Positions 1 to 8,710 are shown, counted from the first letter of the stretch. The stretch is DNA of 42,726 nucleotides from CAXYVC01 sp964292295 (GCA_964292295.1 CAXYVC010000012.1:1-42726); one strand, 5' to 3'. Translations and numbers: made by a program. Notes: generated from the letters alone by a model not told the origin.

Positions 1-1107
1 GGGATGGGGCAGCGGACGGGCGGGGGTGGGCTGGGTGAGGCCCAGGGGCTGCTGGATGCTTGCGCGCCCGAAGCGGTCCTCGGTGACCCTGGGCTGGACG
101 ACGGGGGGGTTGGGCGGCGGGGGAGGCGGGAGGTCCCGCAGCAGGGTGGGGGGCGGCAGGGGCTCCGGGGAGGGGGCCAGGTCGCCCGGCTCCAGGATGT
201 CGGCGCCCTGGAGTTCGGCCAGGCTGCGGCTGTCGAGGCGCAGGCTCGCGATGACGGGCAGCTCGGAGGGCGTATCCAGGCGCATGCTCTGGATGACGGG
301 CAGCGCGCTCTCGAGGACCAGGCTGCCGGGCGGGCGGCGGAACTCCGCCTGGGCCTGTTGGGCGCGGGCGAAGGCCTCGAGCTGCCCACCCTCGATGCGG
401 CGCTGGGGGGGGGCGGGCTGGAGCTCCGGCAGGTCGCTGGCCGTGAGGTCGGGCGGGTTCGTGTCGCGTTTCCGCCAGGTCAGCCAGGGGCGCTGCACCA
501 TGCCGAGGGCTCCGCGCAGGCCCCTTCCCGGCAGGGGGCGCAGCCAGGGCCAGGCCCGCTCGCCCAGCCAGCGGCGGAGCAGCGACCCCAGGGCGCGCAT
601 GAGCAGAGGGGCGATCACCAGCAGGCTCACGAGGGCCAGGGCGCCCAGCAGCAGGGGAAGGCCCACGGGGCCCAGGGCGGCGCGGCAGGGGGGCCACAGG
701 GCGGAGCCCAGCCAGCCGCCCCAGCGCAGCTCCAGGCTGTGGGAGCCGTCGCTCCACAGGCGGGTTCCGAAGGCCCCCAGCGCCGTCCAGCAGGCGAGGG
801 TGAGGGCGAGCCACGCGATGCGGCGGTGCCAGCGGGCTCCTTCCGCGGGGAAGCACTCCCACAGGATGTAGGCGGGCACGAGCCAGGCGCCGACGCCCGC
901 CAGGGTGCGCAGCAGGCCCGCGAGGTTGGCGCCCACGTGGCCGCAGAGGTTGCGGATGGCGCCGCCGGTGCTGGACTGGTCCAGCAGGAAGGCGTCCATG
1001 GGGTGGTAGCTCGCCAGGGAGAGGAGGAGGACGAGGGCGAAGGCTCCCGCCAGGATCCGCGCGAGGGTTCGGCCCATGCCGGGCGAGGCTGCTTCCTTGG
1101 GCCGCAT
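1..1107 (-). CDS. ftsK: DNA translocase FtsK, N-terminal part (runs off left edge)
   Basis: This is the N-terminal 369 codons of an FtsK/SpoIIIE-type DNA translocase, which anchors at the septum and pumps DNA during division. The frame is open to base 1, so the gene continues outside the window and the RecA-like motor and gamma domain are not seen. Residues about 10-200 hold several hydrophobic segments. The stretch 'SYHPMDAF' followed by 'CGHVGANLAGLL' matches the FtsK 4TM domain pattern. From about residue 205 the protein becomes Pro/Gln/Arg-rich, like the FtsK linker. The start is the ATG at 1107-1105, 9 bases after the deacetylase stop. A -10-like TAGACT (complement of 1114-1119) overlaps that stop, so ftsK may have its own very short leader. 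Identification is good by topology and N-terminal motif, but the motor cannot be checked here. Confidence 0.8.
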   Translation of the reverse strand, partial: MRPKEAASPGMGRTLARILAGAFALVLLLSLASYHPMDAFLLDQSSTGGAIRNLCGHVGANLAGLLRTLAGVGAWLVPAYILWECFPAEGARWHRRIAWLALTLACWTALGAFGTRLWSDGSHSLELRWGGWLGSALWPPCRAALGPVGLPLLLGALALVSLLVIAPLLMRALGSLLRRWLGERAWPWLRPLPGRGLRGALGMVQRPWLTWRKRDTNPPDLTASDLPELQPAPPQRRIEGGQLEAFARAQQAQAEFRRPPGSLVLESALPVIQSMRLDTPSELPVIASLRLDSRSLAELQGADILEPGDLAPSPEPLPPPTLLRDLPPPPPPNPPVVQPRVTEDRFGRASIQQPLGLTQPTPARPLPHP

Positions 1108-1116
1108 GCCTCGAGT

Positions 1117-2460
1117 CTACCGTCTCCCGGCGCCCCGCCGGGAGGGCGCGCCATCCGCCATGGCCGCGCGGGCGCTTGCGCTGGGCAGATACTCGGAGAC
1201 AGGAACGAAGCGCCATCCCGCGTGCAGGGAGGCGTCCAGGAAGGCGCCCAGGCCCTGGGCGGGGCGGTCCTCCGCGGGGCGGGCGGAGCCGAGGTGCATG
1301 AGCACGATGAGGCCGTCTCCGTCCTGGCGCGCCATGCGGGCGCGCAGCCGGGCGAGGATGGCGTCGCCCGTGCGGTAGAGTCGGCGGTCCCGGGCCGTGG
1401 CCCAGTCCAGCGTGTCCGCGCCCTCGCTCCAGCCCACGTGGCGGTAGCCCAGCTCCTCGGCCCAGGCGCGCAGCTCCGCGGTGTGTTCGCCGTAGGGCGC
1501 GCGCCAGAGGGGCGCCATGGAGCGTCCCGTGAGCGCCGCGAAGGCCTGTTCCGTGTCCCGCAGCTCGGCCTGGAAGCGCGCCCGCGTCCAGGCGGGATCG
1601 CGCCGTCCCGCCGGGGCCAGGTGGGGATGGCTGAAGGTGTGGTTGCCCACCTCGTGGCCCTCCCGGGCCATGCGCCGCACCAATTCCGGGAAGCGGCGGA
1701 TGAAGGCCCCCGTGAGGAAGACCGTGGTGCGGAGGTTGCGGACCTGGAGGGCGCCCAGCACCCCTGTGGCCTCTTCGCTGCTGCTGCCGCCGTCGAAGGT
1801 GAGCGCCACCCGGCGGCCGCCCCTGGGGCCGCGCAGAAGGTCCAAGGGCGCGCCGGACCTGGGCTCCGTGGGCTGCGGAAAGGGTGGGGACGGGCGCACG
1901 GCGGCTGCGGGCCTCGGAACGGGCGGCGTCTCCGGGCGGGGCTTCGGCGCTGCCGGAGGCGGCTTGGGCGCTGGCGGGACCGAGCGGGATGGGGGCGCGG
2001 TGGGTGCCGGGGCGGGGCGGGGCATTGGCTTCGGTGGGACCGGCTGGGGCTTCTGCACCGCTGGGGGAGGGGGCGCCTTGGGCGCCGGTGCGAGGGGAAC
2101 GGGAACGGGGGCCGGGAGAGGGGCGGCTTCGGGAGCCGGCGCGTCGAAGTCCCAGCGGGCGAGCAGGCGCCCGTCGCCCCGCAGCTCTGCGACTTCGCCG
2201 GGCGGGGGGCGGTACAGCTCCCAGCGCACGGGGCCGTATTCCACGCGGCGCCGCTCATCCATGAAGCGGCCCTTCAGGTGCAGCTCCAGGGGACGGTCGG
2301 TCTCGCCCTCCACCACGAGGATGCCCCCCAGGGCATGCCAGCTCCAGGGAGCGAGGGCGGCGTCCTCCCGCGGGGGCGCGGGCGGGGGGGGCGTGCTGCG
2401 CCGGCAGGCCTGGAGGCCCAGGAGGGCCAGGGCCGCGAGCGGCAGGGCGTGCCGCTTCAC
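1117..2460 (-). CDS. Polysaccharide deacetylase, probable lipoprotein with Pro-rich linker
   Basis: This 447-residue NodB-fold deacetylase probably removes acetyl groups from peptidoglycan or another envelope glycan. The GTG start at 2460 overlaps the queD stop as GTGA. An N-terminal hydrophobic stretch ends in LGLQAC, an imperfect lipobox. Residues about 30-125 form a beta-like region, and about 125-210 are a Pro/Ala/Lys-rich spacer. The NodB domain follows: 'ALTFDGGSSSEE' (motif 1), 'HEVGNHTFSHPHL' (metal-binding His pair) and 'WRAPYGEH' (motif 3). Motif 1 has Gly where the second Asp of TFDDG normally sits. That TFDGG form occurs in a known subfamily, so activity is not excluded. It lies between queD and ftsK in one operon, which fits an envelope or division role. 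Confidence 0.85.
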   Translation of the reverse strand: MKRHALPLAALALLGLQACRRSTPPPPAPPREDAALAPWSWHALGGILVVEGETDRPLELHLKGRFMDERRRVEYGPVRWELYRPPPGEVAELRGDGRLLARWDFDAPAPEAAPLPAPVPVPLAPAPKAPPPPAVQKPQPVPPKPMPRPAPAPTAPPSRSVPPAPKPPPAAPKPRPETPPVPRPAAAVRPSPPFPQPTEPRSGAPLDLLRGPRGGRRVALTFDGGSSSEEATGVLGALQVRNLRTTVFLTGAFIRRFPELVRRMAREGHEVGNHTFSHPHLAPAGRRDPAWTRARFQAELRDTEQAFAALTGRSMAPLWRAPYGEHTAELRAWAEELGYRHVGWSEGADTLDWATARDRRLYRTGDAILARLRARMARQDGDGLIVLMHLGSARPAEDRPAQGLGAFLDASLHAGWRFVPVSEYLPSASARAAMADGAPSRRGAGRR

Positions 2461-2807
2461 GGGGCCTCCCGCCGGCAGGCGGCCCAGTAGTTCGTCTTCT
2501 CCCGCACCCGGACCTGCTCGACCCGGAAGCCCCGGGCCTCCAGCGCCTCCAGCACCCACTGGGCCACGGCCTCCGCGGTGGGATTGCGCGCTTCGAGGGG
2601 GGGCTGGGCATTCAGGAGGCCGTAGTCCGCGGTGCGCACCCAGGCGTCCAGGGCCTCGGCCAGGGCGGCCTCCGTGCCCTCGTCCTCCAGGACCACCGTG
2701 GCCTCCAGCTCCCAGTTGTGCCCGTGGCGGGCCTCCCGGAAGGCGGGAAGGGCATGGAAGTGGTCCGCGACGAAGGCGCGGCGCAGGGTGATGCAGGGGG
2801 TGTGCAT
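2457..2807 (-). CDS. queD: 6-pyruvoyl-tetrahydropterin synthase / QueD family protein
   Basis: This 116-residue T-fold protein belongs to the PTPS/QueD family. QueD makes 6-carboxy-tetrahydropterin, an early step of queuosine and 7-deazaguanine synthesis. The zinc ligands are visible as 'ADHFHAL' (residues 14-20) and 'RHGHNWE' (27-33). 'RNPTAEAVAQW' matches the family's conserved ENPTSE segment, and 'VREKTNYWAAC' matches the C-terminal Glu region. The nucleophilic Cys, usually four residues before HGH, is Arg here ('FREARHGH'). The exact reaction is therefore uncertain, and a divergent paralogue is possible. It is the first gene of the minus-strand operon with the deacetylase and ftsK. A -10-like TAGACT lies 8 bases upstream of the start (complement of 2816-2821). 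Confidence 0.82.
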   Translation of the reverse strand: MHTPCITLRRAFVADHFHALPAFREARHGHNWELEATVVLEDEGTEAALAEALDAWVRTADYGLLNAQPPLEARNPTAEAVAQWVLEALEARGFRVEQVRVREKTNYWAACRREAP

Positions 2808-2955
2808 GGCCTTTCAGTCTATCCCTGGGGGCCGGCGCTTGGGGGCGCCCGGGGCGGGACTTCGTCACGCGGAGGTGGTGCTTCGGCATTTCCCCATGGC
2901 CCGGCATCGGCCATGGACCCACTCTCCTACACTGTCCCTTCCTGTCCCATTGCCC

Positions 2956-3525
2956 ATGGTCGAACGTCCCCTTCCCCTGCCTCTTCTCGTGCTGCTGCGC
3001 GGCGGGGGCGAGCTCGTCTACGCCCAGGGCGGGTGCGAGGGCGCCCGCGACCTGCCGGGAATCCTGGCGGCCTGCTTCCCGAAGCTCAAGGACCGGGAGC
3101 GCGCCACGCGCATCCTGGGGCGGGCCACCGCCGCCGCCGCGCGCTGCGGCCGGGCGGGCTTCCGGGCAACCCTCCGCGGCGACGGCGATGGGCCGGCCTG
3201 GGCGGACGTGCAGGTGGAGCGCTGGAGCGAGGGGGCGGGGGAGACGGGTTTCCTGGTGAGCGTCCTGCCCGGTGGGGCGCGGGACGGGGCGCGGGGAAGC
3301 GACCCTTCGATGCTGGCGCTCCACGCCATGGTGCGGCGCGTGCGCCGGATCCTGGATGGCGCTTCCGCCAGCGCCCGGGCGCTGCGGGACCGCAGCGAGG
3401 AGGGCGATCCCACCGCGGCGCTGCTCGTGGCGCAGGTGGGGCGCGCCCGGGGCCTCCTGGCCAGCCTGGAGGGCCAGGCGGAGGCCTGGCTGGGGTCCCG
3501 GGGGGCGGGGGATCCGCACGCATGA
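2956..3525 (+). CDS. Unrecognised protein paired with LytTR regulator (possible sensor partner)
   Basis: I do not recognise this 189-residue protein. It has no signal peptide or membrane segment. Residues 1-110 look globular and could be a PAS-like sensory fold. Residues about 117-175 are predicted helical, with regular hydrophobics ('ALHAMVRRVRRILDGAS', then 'LLVAQVGRARGLLASLEGQ'). They resemble a helical hairpin of the kind used for kinase dimerisation, but no H-box consensus and no ATP-binding N, G1 or G2 box is present. The ATG at 2956 is preceded by a -10-like TACACT at 2928-2933. Its stop overlaps the start of the response regulator as ATGA, so the two proteins are translationally coupled and probably act together. 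The functional link is inference. Confidence 0.7.
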   Translation: MVERPLPLPLLVLLRGGGELVYAQGGCEGARDLPGILAACFPKLKDRERATRILGRATAAAARCGRAGFRATLRGDGDGPAWADVQVERWSEGAGETGFLVSVLPGGARDGARGSDPSMLALHAMVRRVRRILDGASASARALRDRSEEGDPTAALLVAQVGRARGLLASLEGQAEAWLGSRGAGDPHA

Positions 3526-4313
3526 AGGGGCTCCGTCCGGAGGTTCTCCGTCCCGCGGCCTTCCGCTACGGCGTGGTGGAGGACGAGCCCGTGGCGCGCC
3601 GCGTGCTGCTGCGCGCCCTGGAGCGCCTGGCCCCGGACGCGGCCTGCGCGTGGGAGGCGGAGGACGGCGACACGGCGCTGCAGCGCATGGCGCAGGATCC
3701 GGTGGACGTGCTCTTCCTGGACATCGTCTTCCCGCCAGACGGTGCCTTCGCCATGCTGGAGCGCCTGCGGGCGCGGGAAGACCGCCTGCCCCGCATCGTT
3801 TTCGTCACCAGCCAGGAGGACCAGGCGCTCCGCGCCTTCGAGTGGGCGGCGTGCGACTTCCTGGTGAAGCCCCTGAGCCTCCCGCGGGTGGGGGAGACGC
3901 TGGCCCGCCTGCGCCAGGTCCACGCCGAGGCGGACCTGGGTACCGTGCTCCGCGCCGTGAAGGACCTGGGCCACCGGACGGGGGCGGAGCGCTTCACCGT
4001 GACGGTGAAGGACCGCATCCTCGTCTTCCGCTGGAGCGAGGTGCTGTACCTGCACACGGAATTCCGCCAGGTCTTCGCCCACACCGCCCGGGGCAAGGTG
4101 CCCCTGGACCAGGGCATGGACGCCCTCGAGGCCCTGCTGGGGGAGCGCTTCGCCCGCATCCACCGCTCCAGCCTCGTGAACCTCGATGCCCTCGTGGAGG
4201 TGTCGAACCCTCCCGACCGCGCGGGCGAGGCCGTCATGCAGGACGGCGCCCGCCTGCGGGTGAGCCGGGCGCGCATGGATCAGCTCCTGCGGCGCCTCCA
4301 GCGGATCAGCTGA
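3522..4313 (+). CDS. LytTR-family response regulator
   Basis: This 263-residue two-domain regulator has an N-terminal receiver domain (about 14-130) with acidic pocket 'VVEDEP', phospho-acceptor Asp67 in 'VLFLDIVF' and the conserved Lys in 'FLVKPLS'. Residues about 145-260 form a LytTR DNA-binding domain ('RFTVTVKDRILVF', 'FARIHRSSLVNLDAL'). Such proteins bind promoter direct repeats when phosphorylated. The ATG is inside the upstream stop (ATGA). No full histidine kinase lies nearby, so the phosphodonor is unknown. The last 8 bases overlap the convergent HD hydrolase gene. The family is certain; the targets are unknown. Confidence 0.92.
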   Translation: MKGLRPEVLRPAAFRYGVVEDEPVARRVLLRALERLAPDAACAWEAEDGDTALQRMAQDPVDVLFLDIVFPPDGAFAMLERLRAREDRLPRIVFVTSQEDQALRAFEWAACDFLVKPLSLPRVGETLARLRQVHAEADLGTVLRAVKDLGHRTGAERFTVTVKDRILVFRWSEVLYLHTEFRQVFAHTARGKVPLDQGMDALEALLGERFARIHRSSLVNLDALVEVSNPPDRAGEAVMQDGARLRVSRARMDQLLRRLQRIS

Positions 4314-4956
4314 GCTCGGCGCGCAGTGCCTCCAGGAAGGCCTCCAGGGTGGCGTGGCGCGCCCGGGCCCGCCGTTGGCCCGCACCTGTGTTCATGGCTT
4401 CCGCCAGCCGCAGCAGCTTCAAAGGGAAGTGGTCGAGGCTGTGGAGGCGGTCGTCCAGGGGGCGGGTCTTCGCCCAGGGGTCCTCGGCGTCCCAGAGATC
4501 CGCGCCCATGCCGCCGCCGGTGGCGAAGCAGCGGGCGATGCCGATGGCGCCGATGGCTTCCAGGCGGTCCGCGTCCTGCAGCACGGCTCCCTCGAGGCTT
4601 TCCGGGGGGAGCCCCGCGCTGAAGCTGTGGGTGCGCACCGCGCAGGCCACGGCTTCGGCCAGGGGCTCAAGGCCCGGGGTGTCCAGGCACCAGGCGCGGG
4701 CCTCGGCGGCGCAGCGTTCCCCCGCGCGGGATCTGTCGGGGTGGTTCTTGGGAACGTGGACCAGGTCGTGCAGCAGCCCCGCGAAGGCCCACACCGCCGG
4801 GGCGGCGCCCCCCTCCCGCGCCATGGACCCCGCCTGGCGGGCCACGCGCAGGGCGTGGGCCACGCCGTGCGCGCCCTCGCGGCCTTCGGCGGCGCAGCGG
4901 GTGCGCAGGCGGGCCTCCAGGGTGCGGAAGAGGGGGGATTCGGAAGGCGCAGGCAT
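4306..4956 (-). CDS. HD-domain hydrolase (YedJ-like)
   Basis: This 216-residue HD-superfamily metal-dependent phosphohydrolase has the metal-binding pattern visible in order: 'HGVAHALRV' (first His), 'GLLHDLVHVPKN' (HD pair) and 'VLQDADRLEAIG' (final Asp). Length and layout match the YedJ/YpgQ type of predicted nucleotide phosphohydrolase. I chose the ATG at 4956 because the protein then begins just before the conserved region. A frame extending to 5028 would add 24 atypical residues. It is convergent with the LytTR gene (8-base overlap) and divergent from dsbD. The substrate is unknown. Confidence 0.85.
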   Translation of the reverse strand: MPAPSESPLFRTLEARLRTRCAAEGREGAHGVAHALRVARQAGSMAREGGAAPAVWAFAGLLHDLVHVPKNHPDRSRAGERCAAEARAWCLDTPGLEPLAEAVACAVRTHSFSAGLPPESLEGAVLQDADRLEAIGAIGIARCFATGGGMGADLWDAEDPWAKTRPLDDRLHSLDHFPLKLLRLAEAMNTGAGQRRARARHATLEAFLEALRAELS

Positions 4957-5061
4957 TCCGACAGTCTGGCGCCACCCCGCCTTCCCGAAAAAGCCGATGA
5001 TGGGCGGGGCGGGGATCCATGGCATCATGGATGTGGATGCATATTTGCTTCAGAGGTGCAT

Positions 5062-6831
5062 ATGACTAACAAGTTGTTTAGTCTCCTGGCGGCGGCCTTC
5101 GTGGCCGTGTCGGCCTGGGCCTTCGACCCCGAGAAGGATGTGTCCCTGGCGGTGAAGCAAGGGACGCTGGTCGTGCAGATCCCGGCGAAGGTCCACCTGA
5201 AGAAGGCCTTCATGGAAGTGGCCCTGGCGCCGGGGCAGAAGGGGAAGGTGTCCTTCGGGAAGCTGCCCCCGGCGACGGGGAAGGACGAGCTGGGGGATGC
5301 GGTGTGGCACGGCACCCAGCGCTTCCCGCTGGTGGCGGAGGGCGTCTCTGGCACGGTGAAGCTGGTGGTGACCTACCAGCCCTGCACGGAGGGCGAGGGG
5401 GGCTCCTGCTTCCCGCCCACGGACCGCACCCTGAGCGTTCCCGCCTCGGAGCTGCCGGCGACGAAGGGGGCGGACAAGGCCAGCGACAAGGCTCCCGACA
5501 AGGTCATCGAGGCTCCGAAGGTGCCGGAGGCTGCCGCTGCGGCCACGGCGGTGGCCCCGGTTGCCGCACCCGCCATGAAGGCGGAGCTGCCGGCCGCGCC
5601 CCAAAGCCAAAGCCAGGGCCAGGGGCGGACGGGCCTCCTGCTCAGCCTGATCCTCTTCTTCCTGGGGGGCATCTCCGCCAGCCTGACGCCCTGCGTGCTG
5701 CCGATGATCCCCATCACCATGGCCATCATCGGCGCTCGGGGCGCCAGCAAGGGCAAGGGGCTGCTGCTCGGCATCGTGCTCACCCAGGGCATGGCGGTGA
5801 CCTACACCACCCTCGGGGTTCTTGCCGCCCGCTCGGGGGGCGCCTTCGGCGCCTTTGCCCAGAAGCCCGCCTTCCTGGTCCCCGTGAGCCTCATCTTCGC
5901 CCTCTTCGCCCTGAGCCTCTTCGGGGCCTTCGAGATCAAGCTGCCGGACAGCCTGGCCGCGAAGCTCCAGAGCTCCGGCCCCCGGCGCGGCTTCCTGGGT
6001 GCCTTCGTCATGGGCCTCATCCTGGGCCCCCTGTCCGCGCCCTGCGTCGGTCCCCTGATCGGCACGGCCATCCTCGACATCGCCGCCAAGGGGCTGGTGT
6101 TCGAAGGGGCCCTGAAGATGTTCCTCTTCGCCCAGGGCATGGGTGTCCTCTTCATCGTGGGCGGCGTGGCCGTCTCCGCCCTGCCCAAGAGCGGCGACTG
6201 GCTGATCCGCTTCAAGCAGTTCCTCGGTCTGCTGGTCTTCGGCTACGCGGTCTGGAACCTTCGCCTGCTGCTGCCGGAGTGGACCAGCTTCGCCCTGTGG
6301 ACCGTGGTGCTGCTCGTGGCCTCCGGGGTCTTCGGGGCCTTCGAGGCCGCGGAGGGACTGGTTGGAGGCCTGCGCAAGGGCGTGGCCCTGCTCTGCCTCG
6401 CCCTCGGGCTCCTGTTGGGCCTGAAGGCCGTGGAGACGGGGCTGGACCTTCCGCTGCTGCCCCGGGGCGGTGCGGCGGCCCAGGCCGAAGCCAAGCCCGA
6501 GACCTGGATGAGCCAGGACCTGGAAGGGGCGCTGGCTCGGGCGAAGGCGGAGAAGAAGCTGGTGCTGGTGGACATCTACGCGGAGTGGTGTGCGCAGTGC
6601 AAGGAGCTGGACCACAAGACCTGGCCCGCCCCGGAGGTGGAGGCCTGGATCCGCCAGAACGCCGTCGCCGTGCGCATCGACACGGATAAGCAGCGCCCGG
6701 ACCTGGCGAAGAAGCTGGAGGTGCGCAGCTATCCGAGCGTGATCCTGCTGGACGCCGACGGAAAGGAACTGCGCCGTATCCTGGGCTTCCAGAAGCCGGA
6801 ACAGATGCGCGCCTGGCTGGAAGGCCGCTAG
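5062..6831 (+). CDS. dsbD: Thiol:disulfide interchange protein DsbD
   Basis: This 589-residue inner-membrane reductant exporter passes electrons from cytoplasmic thioredoxin to periplasmic thiol proteins. All three DsbD modules are present. A signal peptide (1-20) is followed by the periplasmic alpha domain with its Cys pair (Cys108 and Cys116, in 'YQPCTEGEGGSCFPP'). An eight-helix membrane core from about 187 carries its two Cys in 'SLTPCVLPM' and 'LSAPCVGPL'. A C-terminal thioredoxin domain has 'YAEWCAQC' (Cys510/Cys513) and cis-Pro 'RSYPSV'. An Ala/Pro/Lys-rich linker separates the alpha domain from the core. The ATG at 5062 has AGAGG just upstream. trxB follows 29 bases later and would supply electrons through thioredoxin, so the pair makes functional sense. 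Confidence 0.95.
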   Translation: MTNKLFSLLAAAFVAVSAWAFDPEKDVSLAVKQGTLVVQIPAKVHLKKAFMEVALAPGQKGKVSFGKLPPATGKDELGDAVWHGTQRFPLVAEGVSGTVKLVVTYQPCTEGEGGSCFPPTDRTLSVPASELPATKGADKASDKAPDKVIEAPKVPEAAAAATAVAPVAAPAMKAELPAAPQSQSQGQGRTGLLLSLILFFLGGISASLTPCVLPMIPITMAIIGARGASKGKGLLLGIVLTQGMAVTYTTLGVLAARSGGAFGAFAQKPAFLVPVSLIFALFALSLFGAFEIKLPDSLAAKLQSSGPRRGFLGAFVMGLILGPLSAPCVGPLIGTAILDIAAKGLVFEGALKMFLFAQGMGVLFIVGGVAVSALPKSGDWLIRFKQFLGLLVFGYAVWNLRLLLPEWTSFALWTVVLLVASGVFGAFEAAEGLVGGLRKGVALLCLALGLLLGLKAVETGLDLPLLPRGGAAAQAEAKPETWMSQDLEGALARAKAEKKLVLVDIYAEWCAQCKELDHKTWPAPEVEAWIRQNAVAVRIDTDKQRPDLAKKLEVRSYPSVILLDADGKELRRILGFQKPEQMRAWLEGR

Positions 6832-6860
6832 GCCGCGAGCCCCCACGGGAAGGACACGAC

Positions 6861-7820
6861 ATGAACGCGACGCACCGCAAGGTCATCATCCTCGGCACCG
6901 GCCCCGCGGGGTACACGGCGGCCATCTACACGGCCAGGGCCAGCCTGGCGCCCCTGGTCTTCGAGGGCGCGCAGCCCGGCGGCCAGCTCACGATCACCAC
7001 GGAGATCGAGAACTATCCCGGCTTCCGGAACGGTATCCAGGGGCCCGAGCTCATGGAGGAGATGCGCCAGCAGGCCCTCCGCTTCGGCACGGAGATCCTC
7101 TCCGAGACCGTGGAATCCGCCGACCTCTCCAGCCGCCCCTTCCGCCTGAAGACGGAGCGCGGCGCATACACCTGCGACGCGCTGATCGTGGCCACCGGTG
7201 CCAGCGCCCGCTGGCTGGGCCTGGGCAAGGACCAGGAGCTCTCCCGCAGCGGCGGGGGCGTGTCCGCCTGCGCCACCTGTGACGGCTTCTTCTACCGCGG
7301 CAAGGAGGTGGCCGTGGTGGGCGGGGGCGACACGGCCCTGGAGGAGGCGACATACCTCACGCACTTCGCGTCGAAGGTGCACCTGATCCACCGCCGGGAC
7401 GCCTTCCGGGCCTCGAAGCCCATGCAAGAGCGCACCCTCGCCAACCCCAAGATCCAGGTGCACTGGAACAAGGTGGTGGCCGCCCTGGAGACCCAGATGG
7501 CGGAGACGCCCATGGGTGCCGTGGAGAAGCTGCGCGCCCTGAAGCTGAAGGACACGCTGGACGGCTCCACCTGCGAGCTGCCCCTGGATGGGCTCTTCGT
7601 GGCCATCGGCCACCAGCCGAACACGGCGCTCTTCCACGGCCAGCTCCCCACGGACGAGAACGGCTACCTGGTGGTGGAGCCCGGCACCAGCCGCACCCCC
7701 GTGGCGGGGGTCTTCGCCGCGGGGGACGTGGCGGACCCCAGCTACCGCCAGGCCATCACCGCCGCCGGCAGCGGCTGCCGCGCCGCCATCGACGCCGAAC
7801 GCTGGCTCGGGGAAGCGTAG
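6861..7820 (+). CDS. trxB: Thioredoxin-disulfide reductase
   Basis: This 319-residue low-molecular-weight flavoprotein reduces thioredoxin with NADPH. The FAD site is 'ILGTGPAGYTAAIYTA' (residues 10-25), the redox-active pair is Cys137/Cys140 in 'ACATCDGF', the NADPH site is 'VVGGGDTALEEA' and the C-terminal FAD motif is 'GVFAAGDVAD'. Length is typical. It lies 29 bases downstream of dsbD on the same strand, probably in one transcript. Its 3' end faces the Hdr-Flox operon across 53 bases. Confidence 0.95.
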   Translation: MNATHRKVIILGTGPAGYTAAIYTARASLAPLVFEGAQPGGQLTITTEIENYPGFRNGIQGPELMEEMRQQALRFGTEILSETVESADLSSRPFRLKTERGAYTCDALIVATGASARWLGLGKDQELSRSGGGVSACATCDGFFYRGKEVAVVGGGDTALEEATYLTHFASKVHLIHRRDAFRASKPMQERTLANPKIQVHWNKVVAALETQMAETPMGAVEKLRALKLKDTLDGSTCELPLDGLFVAIGHQPNTALFHGQLPTDENGYLVVEPGTSRTPVAGVFAAGDVADPSYRQAITAAGSGCRAAIDAERWLGEA

Positions 7821-7873
7821 GCACGTCTTCCCTGGCTTCCCACGTGGCTTGAGCTCAGCCGCAGGATGCGGGC

Positions 7874-8710
7874 TCAGTATTCGGCGGGCAGCTCCTGGAG
7901 CTGGGCGAGGGTGTACACTGGGCCGTCCTTGCAGACGAAGCTGCTGCCGGTGTTGCAGCGCCCGCACTTGCCGAGGCCGCACTTCATGCGGTTCTCCAGG
8001 GTGGTGAAGATCTGGTCCGGCGCGAAGCCGAGCTTCGAGAGCACGGGCAGCGTGAGCTTGATCATGATGGGCGGGCCGCACACGATGGCCACGGTGTTCT
8101 CGGGCACGAGGCCCAGGGCCTCCACGACGGGGGGCACGAAGCCCACCTTGCCGGTCCACGCGGGCGTCTCGCCGCCCGGGTCCACCGTGCACACGAGCTT
8201 CAGGTCGGGGCGCTCGCCCCAGGCCTTCAGCTCGTGCTTGTACACCAGGTCCGCCACGCTGCGGGCGCCGTACACCACCGTGATGTCCTGGAACCAGTCC
8301 CGCAGGTCCAGGCAGTTCCAGATGACGCTGCGCAGGGGCGGCAGGGCGATGCCGCCGGCGATGAAGACGAGGTTCTTCCCCTTCCAGTCCTCGATCGGGA
8401 ACACGTTGCCGTAGGGGCCGCGGAAGCCCACGATGTCGCCGACCTCCTTGTCGGCCAGGGCGGAGGTGACGCGCCCCGCCTCCCGGAAGGTGCATTCGAT
8501 GTAGCCGGTGCGGGTGGGGCTCGAGGCGATGCAGAAGGTGCTCTCGCCTTCGCCGAAGGCGCTGTACAGGCCGAACTGTCCCGTGCGGAAGGCGAAGGCC
8601 TTCCCGGCGGCCTCGTCCACGAACTCCAGGCGGAAGGTCTTCACGCCCGGCGCCTCCTCCGTGATGGCGGCGATGCGCATGAGGTGGGGCAGGTAGATGT
8701 TCTCGCTCAC
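7874..8710 (-). CDS. floxA: FAD/NAD(P)-binding oxidoreductase subunit (FloxA-like)
   Basis: This 278-residue flavoprotein of the ferredoxin-NADP+ reductase/PyrK type is the expected NADH-oxidising subunit of a Flox module. An N-terminal FAD-binding barrel carries 'FRTGQFGLYSAFG', followed by an NAD-binding half ('NLVFIAGGIALPPLRS', 'AIVCGPPIMIK'). The C-terminal cysteines in 'MKCGLGKCGRCNTGSSFVC' match the [2Fe-2S] site of PyrK and sulfite reductase B subunits. The GTG at 8710 overlaps the floxB stop as GTGA and gives the right N-terminus. It is the last gene of the seven-gene hdr-flox operon. The Flox symbol is assigned by gene order and domain, by analogy with Desulfovibrio. Confidence 0.85.
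   Translation of the reverse strand: MSENIYLPHLMRIAAITEEAPGVKTFRLEFVDEAAGKAFAFRTGQFGLYSAFGEGESTFCIASSPTRTGYIECTFREAGRVTSALADKEVGDIVGFRGPYGNVFPIEDWKGKNLVFIAGGIALPPLRSVIWNCLDLRDWFQDITVVYGARSVADLVYKHELKAWGERPDLKLVCTVDPGGETPAWTGKVGFVPPVVEALGLVPENTVAIVCGPPIMIKLTLPVLSKLGFAPDQIFTTLENRMKCGLGKCGRCNTGSSFVCKDGPVYTLAQLQELPAEY

Noticed and set aside
4..2490. An 828-codon open frame on the plus strand
   Set aside because: Gly/Gln/Ala/Arg-rich shadow of ftsK, the deacetylase and queD on the other strand; no domain motifs and no SD.
7821..7873. Possible terminator between trxB and floxA
   Set aside because: Only short imperfect stems with a bulge and no T-run.
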